From Candidatus Thorarchaeota archaeon (GTDB taxonomy: Archaea > Asgardarchaeota > Thorarchaeia > Thorarchaeales > Thorarchaeaceae), in contig RDOF01000016.1 of assembly GCA_011365025.1 (NCBI GenBank), forward strand, positions 1 to 64,000: 64,000 nt of DNA. Direction: 5' to 3'. A model generated the notes under the pieces. It was not told where the DNA came from, ran no database searches, and was given only the letters and a program-made list of their open reading frames with translations. The translations under genes and the position numbers were made by a program. Positions 58,304-64,000 of the stretch are shown in pieces. The first letter of the stretch is position 1. Each line of letters opens with the position of its first letter.

Positions 58304-59860
58304 TCATGAGATGGCTTCGCACATTTCGAGTACTGTGGAGTCCATTGTCAATGGTATCGGCTTCGCTTGGATACTACCCGTTGATCGCACACGCTCCTCA
58401 AAGACGGAATGCTTGAGGCGTCGCAAAATGGTCGGACCGACGCCTCCCATTTCTCTTACAACTCTGTACTCCTCGTTTATGGAAAACATGTGCTCCTCAT
58501 ACGCACTAACGAACTCCTCTTCATTCACATCATTCCCTCGAAACAGCGCTGCAATGGTGTAGTAGGGTACTCCTATCTTCTGTTGGACCTGACCCACAAC
58601 ACTATAGTCAACCAATTCTGCTCCAGTCCTTCTACATGCCGCGGCTATGCACTTTGTCACATGAGAATCACTAATCTTTTCACCCGCAAGATTACATAAC
58701 TTGCCTTTCCTTCCAATCTCGCGTACAGTGTACGGATCTGTGCTCGTGAAAGTCATCATATCTCCAATTCTGTATCTGTAATATCCACCTACATTGGTTA
58801 GGACCATCTCATATCGAAATCCTTTCCTCACATCACTGAGAGGGATAGTGTGTGGTTCAGGTTTATCGGCCTCTTTTTCAGGAATGAATTCCAAATAGTT
58901 AATGTCCGGGATAATCTGCACTCCTGGCTCCTCAAACAGCTGGCTGGCATACCACCCTTCAGAGCTGGAGTATACCTCGCAGAACTGCATATTTGGCAGG
59001 GTTTTTCTCATCCAATCGCGATAGGGGTCAGTATCAATACCTCCTGCTATCAATTGACGCAGGTTGGGCCACAAGATATTGAGGTCCAATTTGCCACCGT
59101 CGACCATAGCCTCACGAACCCTTTGTTCATGTTTGGTGCCCCTAAACCGCTCGAGCAACCATGGGCCATATTCGTCTTGCATCCTCCTAACAAAGGCCAA
59201 GCAAAGGGTTGTGATACCGATGAGTGCAGTTATGTCATGTCTAACCGCATACTCTGCGTAGACCTTCATCTTCTCGTCCATGTCCATGATGTTGAAAATG
59301 TCTTCTCCTGGTTTCAGAAGCCTCTTGAACAGGGGATTTGCCATCTTGGGTGATACCCCGCTTGCATAACCAACGGGCACCCCATTTATCCGCTCAAGCT
59401 CAGCCGCCGCTCCAAACATTAGCATGGTCCCATCTAACACCTTCGCATTATCGGGATGTTGGTTCACATAGCCCATCCAGAGTAGGGTGCTACCCTTCCC
59501 GTATTCTGAAAGCCCCCTCTTTGTGACGGGTAGCTTCTTTGGCTCGCCACTAGAGCCGGATGTACGGAGATACCAAAACACCGGATCGACCGTCAGAATT
59601 CTACCATCTGGGTTCTCATATACCTGCTTTATCAGTGGCTCCATGGAATAATAGTCGGATAGGGGTATTGAATTCGAATATTTCTCAGGAGATGTGATTC
59701 TGTCAAAGCCATATCTACGGCCAATGACGGTATCCTGGTGTCGCTGCAATAAGGATAACAACTTGTCATCCATTACTTCAACAGCGTTGCTCAGGATATA
59801 CTCAATCTCCCTCGCTTTTCTCGCCGCAATCTGGCGGAACAAGTAGCTCATTATAGACAT
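58304..59860 (-). CDS. GH3-family acyl-acid adenylating enzyme, copy 1
   Basis: Protein of 518 aa of the GH3 (auxin-responsive promoter, acyl-acid amido synthetase) family. Motif 1 is YLRTSGSSGEPKKLPVT (ATP P-loop), and NVGGYYRYRIGDMMTF matches the GH3 motif 3. In plants GH3 enzymes activate acids such as indole acetate as AMP esters and join them to amino acids; bacterial and archaeal members are of unknown substrate. ATG at 59860 is preceded by GGAGGC. The second copy lies at 61885. Its leader contains a purine-rich stretch almost identical to that of copy 2. The acid substrate is unknown. Confidence 0.88.
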   Translation of the reverse strand: MSIMSYLFRQIAARKAREIEYILSNAVEVMDDKLLSLLQRHQDTVIGRRYGFDRITSPEKYSNSIPLSDYYSMEPLIKQVYENPDGRILTVDPVFWYLRTSGSSGEPKKLPVTKRGLSEYGKGSTLLWMGYVNQHPDNAKVLDGTMLMFGAAAELERINGVPVGYASGVSPKMANPLFKRLLKPGEDIFNIMDMDEKMKVYAEYAVRHDITALIGITTLCLAFVRRMQDEYGPWLLERFRGTKHEQRVREAMVDGGKLDLNILWPNLRQLIAGGIDTDPYRDWMRKTLPNMQFCEVYSSSEGWYASQLFEEPGVQIIPDINYLEFIPEKEADKPEPHTIPLSDVRKGFRYEMVLTNVGGYYRYRIGDMMTFTSTDPYTVREIGRKGKLCNLAGEKISDSHVTKCIAAACRRTGAELVDYSVVGQVQQKIGVPYYTIAALFRGNDVNEEEFVSAYEEHMFSINEEYRVVREMGGVGPTILRRLKHSVFEERVRSTGSIQAKPIPLTMDSTVLEMCEAIS

Positions 59861-60227
59861 CTGCTCTTTTTGCCTCCTGGGGAAAAGGGATACTCAATCC
59901 CAAGATCTGATTCCCCTGAGGAATCTGAACTATTGACTTGTCTGCCAGATTTTTGCCCCGCCTCATTCAGAGTATTTGCATTCTTGGAATCGTTACGAAT
60001 GCTGCTTATTATAAATGGGGTTTATGGGCTTCATTTTAGCAAAAAAGGGCTCTTATTGAACCATAATGCTTTCGTATTTGCCCCATCATGCAATTGGTCA
60101 ATGAATAATAGCTCTGGCTTTCCGATTTCTATCCCTACAAACCTCTTGTCTTGTGCGCCCCCTCTTTGAACGAGCCTTCTATGGGATTAAATAGCCCAGA
60201 AATGACAGCTTTTCGAGTGTTCGGCTA
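59861..60227. other. Divergent intergenic region with two candidate promoters
   Basis: This 367-bp non-coding stretch lies between the GH3 and CPBP genes. It contains the GH3 ribosome site region, a minus-strand TATA-like CCATTTATAATAAG at about 60004-60017 (which would give a leader of about 120 nt), and the plus-strand TATA-like box for the CPBP gene near 60184. A short open frame (59870-60169, plus) has no coding signature. Confidence 0.5.
60184..60195 (+). promoter_or_regulatory. TATA box for the CPBP protease gene
   Basis: GGATTAAATAGC, with the transcription start expected near 60216, 12 nt before the ATG at 60228. Confidence 0.5.
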
Positions 60228-61145
60228 ATGACAGTTGCTCAATTGGAAAAGACTGACTTCGATCAGGAAGGGCTTCGCCCGACCTTCTCCAGAATGAGTT
60301 TGTTGCACCTTGGTTTGATGTTTTTGGCAATCGGAGTAGTTTGGAGAATCGCGGATGTTTTCATTTTCAATTTGGGGAACACTTGGATTAACATCATGCC
60401 TTCGAAACTTGGTCCGCTGCTTATCCTCGCAGCTGTCTTCTATCGATATCGGCGAGACCAATTGGCCTCAACTCTGGGAATATGCAGTCACAAAATGCGA
60501 GTCCATATTGTTGTAGGGTTGATGGTCTTTCTCGTGATGTATCTGATTGTGGATATTGGTGCAAGCGTCCTCTACGGCAGTTTGCTTGACCCCTCTTATC
60601 CGCTTGATTTCCATGTCATATCGGCAGAGCTCCTCTGGTACAGCTTCATTTTCTTCTTTGTCAATGCGGTCTTTGAAGAAACTCTGTTTCGGGGTCTTCT
60701 CCAGAATGGGTTACGAACCCGTCTCTCAATAAACACGGCAATCGTTGCATCCGCAGTGGTATTCGGAACTTGGCATATCATCTGGCCAATTGCAAATAAC
60801 GCCTCTATAGGCGAGGCATTTGGCATGCTTTTCATCTCAGCATTCCTTGGTCTTCTATTTGGTGTATACTATGAAAAATTCAGTTCTCGAAAAACACTGA
60901 CTGGACCGATTATTGCTCACACTTTGGTTAACTTTGCCAATGAAAGCTTCAAAATTGGCCCCGACCCGGCCGTTCAAGGCCCTGATTTTGTCTTCATGGA
61001 ACCTGGTTTGATGATGATATCACTTTTTCTGCTGTTGGTGGTTTTCACGTCGATTACCTACTTGCTATGGAGATTCAGGATTGAGGATGTAGAACACAGC
61101 TGGGAGGCAGTGAAGCAGCGATTTTATCGAAGGCAGGTGGATTAA
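60228..61145 (+). CDS. CPBP-family intramembrane metalloprotease, copy 2
   Basis: Polytopic membrane protein of 305 aa with about eight helices. The catalytic pattern is FEETLFRGLLQNGLRTR (EExxxR) and VVFGTWHIIWP (His), followed by LGLLFGVYYEKF. A cytosolic basic tail closes it (AVKQRFYRRQVD). It belongs to the same protease class as the gene at 34545 but is not closely similar. A TATA-like GATTAAATAG at 60184-60195 gives a short leader. It and the seven-helix protein behind it are flanked by the two GH3 genes, which run the other way. Role unknown; CPBP proteases often process membrane proteins or lipoprotein-like peptides. Confidence 0.85.
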   Translation: MTVAQLEKTDFDQEGLRPTFSRMSLLHLGLMFLAIGVVWRIADVFIFNLGNTWINIMPSKLGPLLILAAVFYRYRRDQLASTLGICSHKMRVHIVVGLMVFLVMYLIVDIGASVLYGSLLDPSYPLDFHVISAELLWYSFIFFFVNAVFEETLFRGLLQNGLRTRLSINTAIVASAVVFGTWHIIWPIANNASIGEAFGMLFISAFLGLLFGVYYEKFSSRKTLTGPIIAHTLVNFANESFKIGPDPAVQGPDFVFMEPGLMMISLFLLLVVFTSITYLLWRFRIEDVEHSWEAVKQRFYRRQVD

Positions 61146-61197
61146 TTTGGCATTGTCACTAATACAAACTACCGCCTATACAAAGGAGGAATAAGCC

Positions 61198-61869
61198 ATG
61201 CAGGATGTATTTGATATTACAATATACTCAAACCTAGCCGCTGCAATTCTGTCGGTTGTAGTATCGTTCTACCTATTCTACATATGGAGGCGGCAAGAGA
61301 ACCGTCTATATACCGATTTGCCGCTTGTGTTTAGTATCTCCTTTCTAGTGCAGTCGATGAATACTGGTGTCCTTGCGCTTTCCACTATGGGTGTGCTTAC
61401 TGTGACCATTGAGTTGTTTCGGTTCCGTGCCATCCTAATAGGGACTGCGTTGATTCCCCTTTCAGTAATTCTGCTAACAATCTGGCTTCCAAGATTTGAG
61501 AGATACTACGCATATGTGATTGCCTTCCTTGCCGCTTACGCACTGGCTATCCCCATATTAGGTCCCACACAGGAACTCATAATGATTCTAGTAATCCCAG
61601 TCATTCTTGTTATTCTTCTCGGTTTGATCATCACATTCGCTGTCACGTGGAAAACAGGCAGGCTTAAGGAGGTTAGAAGCGACCTCATGGTTTTGTCATT
61701 GATTCTGATGGTTGTAAGCCAGACGGCCAAAGTGCCTCTGGCAGCAATGGGGCTTGTTGTCTTGCCAGACCTTATCACAGCGCTGTCTACAATTATCGCC
61801 GCTTTAGCCATCACCAATCCGTGGGCTAAGAGAATCGAGCCTACACTTGAACCAGCGGCCGATTACTAA
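61198..61869 (+). CDS. Seven-helix membrane protein of unknown function
   Basis: Hydrophobic protein of 223 aa with about seven membrane segments (about 12-30, 42-62, 65-97, 104-121, 127-149, 162-181, 186-206) and short loops. No Lys in the last helix, so it is not a rhodopsin. Charged residues are few and the loops RRQENRLYTDL and WKTGRLKEVRSD are probably cytosolic. A strong ribosome site (AAAGGAGGAATAAGCC) precedes the ATG, 52 bp after the CPBP stop, so the two may be co-transcribed. No family recognised. Confidence 0.6.
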   Translation: MQDVFDITIYSNLAAAILSVVVSFYLFYIWRRQENRLYTDLPLVFSISFLVQSMNTGVLALSTMGVLTVTIELFRFRAILIGTALIPLSVILLTIWLPRFERYYAYVIAFLAAYALAIPILGPTQELIMILVIPVILVILLGLIITFAVTWKTGRLKEVRSDLMVLSLILMVVSQTAKVPLAAMGLVVLPDLITALSTIIAALAITNPWAKRIEPTLEPAADY

Positions 61870-61884
61870 ATCCGATTCAGTTTC

Positions 61885-63429
61885 CTAAGAGGTTTCACAT
61901 TCAGCAAGAACCTCTGGGTTCGTGGTCAGCGTGATAGGTTTGGCCTGAATGTGTGACTTCCTTATCACAGACTCTGAATAGGGGAGTTTCATTCTCTTCA
62001 TGATGGTTGGGCCAAGTGCTCCCATCTCTCGGACTATTCGATATTCGTTATTGCTTACCATCATGGCCTCCTCAAAGACAGCTAAGAACTCTACCGGGTC
62101 AACGGCCTCATTCCGAAACATTGCGGCTAATGTATAGTGAGGCATTCCGTCAGTGAGTATTCCTACCATTGTGTAGTCGACAATCTCTGCTCCCGTTCTC
62201 TTGCACGCGTCACTCATTGCTCTGGAGACATGGGCATCCGTAATCTTCTCTCCTGAAAGATTTACGACCTTCCCCTTTCTGCCGATATTCCTGATAGTAT
62301 AGGGATCAGTACTCGTAAATGTAACTAGGTCGCCCACTCTATATCGGTAGTATCCGCCTATGTTTGTAATAACTATTTCATACCTATTTCCCTTCTTGAC
62401 GTCAGCAAGAGGTATCACCTCGGGGTCCGTCTTCGAAGATTCACTTTCCGGGATGAATTCAAAGTAATTCAGGTGTGCGGCCAATTGGACCCCTGGTTCT
62501 GGAAGTAGTTGACCGGCGTAGAAACCTTCCGAACCGCCGTAAGTTTCCCAAATGGTTACATGAGGAAATGTTTTGGATATCCACTCACGATACGGATCAG
62601 TATCGATACCGACGGCAAAGAACAGCTTCAGATTGGGCCACAGCTGTTCCACATCAAGATGTCCATCATCAGAAAGAGCGGCTCTTATCCGCTTCTCGTG
62701 TGCAGTGCCCTTGAGCTCATCAAGCAACCAAGGGCCATACATTTTCTGCATCCGTCTCACGAGAGCTAGGGAAAGCGTTGTTATTCCTCCTAGTCCGGTA
62801 ACATTCTCAGTTGCCATTAGTCTGGCATACGCTTTCATCTTGTCTTCCATATCAAGAATATTGAAGATTTCTTCACCGGGCTTTATCAAGCGTTGGAACA
62901 GCCTGTTCTGTCGCTGGGTTAGAACGCCAGTTCCATAGCCCACAGGTATGTCCCCTATGTAGTCTATCAGCGCTGGCGCTCCAAATGTGATCATTGTCCC
63001 TTCAACCACCTTTGCATTCTCGGGTTTTGCGCTCATGAATGCCATCCACGATTGTGAGGAGCCTGCAGCAAGATCCTTCACGCTCGATTCTGTAATGGGA
63101 AGTCTTTTCGGATGGCCTGTTGTTCCTGAAGACTGTAAGTACCAAATAACGGGATCCGCCGTTAGAATGCCGCCATTTGGTCTTCTGTATACCATATCTA
63201 AGTAGGGTGCAAGCGACACATGATCCATCAAGGGGACTTTCTCTGAATATTGGTCAGCTGACGAAATTGACTCGAACCCATACTGCTTCCCAAAAGCAGT
63301 GTCCCTATGACGCCTAAGGATGGAACTCAGTTTCTCCTCCATCAATTCATGAGGATAGTTCAACACATGCTTTATCTCGCGTTGCCTTCTCTTTGCCACA
63401 ATTGAAACAAGTTGGCTTAGTAGTGACAT
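61885..63429 (-). CDS. GH3-family acyl-acid adenylating enzyme, copy 2
   Basis: Protein of 514 aa from ATG 63429; the longer frame to 63465 is not needed, since GGAGG lies upstream as in copy 1. Motif 1 is YLQSSGTTGHPKRLPIT, GH3 motif 3 is NIGGYYRYRVGDLVTF, and VNLSGEKITDAHVSRAMSD is the segment that moves for catalysis. It is clearly paralogous to the gene at 58304 along its full length, including shared FESISS/FDRITS and LPEPGVQ-type segments. As in copy 1, an ATP-dependent acyl-AMP step followed by amide or thioester formation is expected, but the acid is unknown. Confidence 0.88.
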   Translation of the reverse strand: MSLLSQLVSIVAKRRQREIKHVLNYPHELMEEKLSSILRRHRDTAFGKQYGFESISSADQYSEKVPLMDHVSLAPYLDMVYRRPNGGILTADPVIWYLQSSGTTGHPKRLPITESSVKDLAAGSSQSWMAFMSAKPENAKVVEGTMITFGAPALIDYIGDIPVGYGTGVLTQRQNRLFQRLIKPGEEIFNILDMEDKMKAYARLMATENVTGLGGITTLSLALVRRMQKMYGPWLLDELKGTAHEKRIRAALSDDGHLDVEQLWPNLKLFFAVGIDTDPYREWISKTFPHVTIWETYGGSEGFYAGQLLPEPGVQLAAHLNYFEFIPESESSKTDPEVIPLADVKKGNRYEIVITNIGGYYRYRVGDLVTFTSTDPYTIRNIGRKGKVVNLSGEKITDAHVSRAMSDACKRTGAEIVDYTMVGILTDGMPHYTLAAMFRNEAVDPVEFLAVFEEAMMVSNNEYRIVREMGALGPTIMKRMKLPYSESVIRKSHIQAKPITLTTNPEVLAECETS

Positions 63430-64000
63430 CTGCTCGTTTCGCCTCCAATATGTACCGGGAATCAATTCCCATGCAATGTATCTTCGATTCAGAATCTATT
63501 GGATTATTTGCCTAGCCTAATGGGGGAGTTTTCTTTTGCCCTTTGATTTTCTTACTAAAGATAATGCTCCCGATGTCGTTATTGGGTGTATGGTTATCAT
63601 TTCTTCGTAGAAGAGGCTTATTGCATCTATTCAGAACGCTCAATTGCTGCAATATGCAATACATAACAAAGCAATTTTCCCAAATGTCTGTTGGGGGAAA
63701 AATAGTGTCGATTCGATATGGGAACCCCCTTCAGTCATTTTTGCGCCTCCGACTTGCAAAGTCCTTGCTTGGCGCCATTCATGCAGCAAATCATGTATTT
63801 TCAAGCAAATATGTGCAACAGTGCGCAATTGCAATTACTTTTGAAATTACATAAGGCTTCTATCAATTGAATAGTAATTAAAAAGACCTCAAATAATTAG
63901 GGCGATATTATGAAATTCATTATGCGAATATTAAGCAGTATGGTGCAGCTAAGCTTCACTTAACAAAACTTGTCTATGAATTCGCAGGGGTAGTCATGCA
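63430..64000. other. A/T-rich region without recognisable gene at the right edge
   Basis: Apart from the leader of the GH3 gene at its left end, this 571-bp stretch has several short open frames, none with coding appearance or a credible start. It is visibly richer in A and T than the rest, with several GCAAT/ATTGC elements (63650-63665, 63820-63835) and a TATA-like AATTAAAAAG near 63875. An ATG at 63996 after AGGGGTAG might begin a gene beyond the window. Confidence 0.5.

Noticed and set aside
58304..59860. Plant-like auxin signalling because of the GH3 family name
   Set aside because: GH3 is a broad acyl-adenylating family; no auxin receptor or hormone pathway gene is present.
61198..61869. 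Seven-helix protein as a rhodopsin
   Set aside because: The last helix lacks the retinal-binding Lys and there is no retinal pathway gene nearby.
1..64000. CRISPR arrays, insertion sequences, integrases or prophage genes
   Set aside because: No regularly spaced repeats, transposase or integrase motifs were seen on either strand.

Overview
The window looks like chromosomal DNA from an archaeon, most likely of the Asgard group and perhaps Thorarchaeota-like. This is an inference, because there is no rRNA or other phylogenetic marker here. Supporting signs are A/T-rich TATA-type boxes placed so that several start codons (GTG, TTG or ATG) would be almost leaderless, an archaeal coiled-coil family, a DUF99 protein, an Mre11/Rad50-like pair, a MoaD/SAMP-like ubiquitin-fold protein, and three roadblock/LC7 domains, which are abundant in Asgard genomes. 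Base composition is moderate and coding density is high. I saw no tRNA, rRNA, CRISPR array, insertion sequence or prophage.

Region 1-10.5 kb is catabolic. A KDPG-type aldolase (cut by the left edge), a KDG-type sugar kinase, a glycyl radical enzyme and a class I/II aminotransferase run on the minus strand. They are followed by an ATC-hydrolase-like protein, a RraA-family protein, a URO-D-type methyltransferase, and a two-gene FAD oxidase / CCG-domain iron-sulfur oxidoreductase operon. Region 10.5-25.4 kb holds a MoaD-like protein, a HARE-HTH/Mrr-like protein, an APC permease and two unknown proteins. It then has a probable cyclic-amide (hydantoin-like) catabolic group: two DUF917 proteins, an Asp/Glu/hydantoin racemase, an MFS transporter and an LLM oxidoreductase. 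An aldehyde ferredoxin oxidoreductase with its ferredoxin closes the block.

Region 25.6-42 kb is mixed housekeeping and cell-surface content: an orphan adenine DNA methyltransferase, a DUF2085 protein, a DegT aminotransferase, a HAD phosphatase, a gingipain-like peptidase, an AlkA-type glycosylase, an ABC-2 permease, dodecin, a CPBP protease, an anchored subtilase, roadblock proteins, DUF99, an HD phosphohydrolase, a BMP-type binding protein and a double winged-helix regulator.

Region 42-64 kb holds GlmS, an ATP-grasp ligase, a coiled-coil protein behind a structured leader, a DMT permease fused to a RAM (Lrp/AsnC effector) domain with a free RAM protein behind it, an ABC exporter, a gamma-carbonic-anhydrase-like protein and a degenerate PEP-swivel protein. 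It also has two unknown proteins, a HAD protein, an FAD oxidoreductase, a compact hookless Rad50/Mre11 pair, and two GH3-type acyl-adenylating enzymes flanking a CPBP protease and a seven-helix membrane protein.

The most unusual items are the DMT-RAM fusion with its neighbouring RAM protein, the mini Mre11-Rad50 operon, the GH3 pair with matching start-site leaders, the cyclic-amide gene group, and the ferredoxin whose third cluster motif has His in place of Cys. No coherent defence system or mobile element was recognised. All functional calls come from reading motifs; no database search was run.
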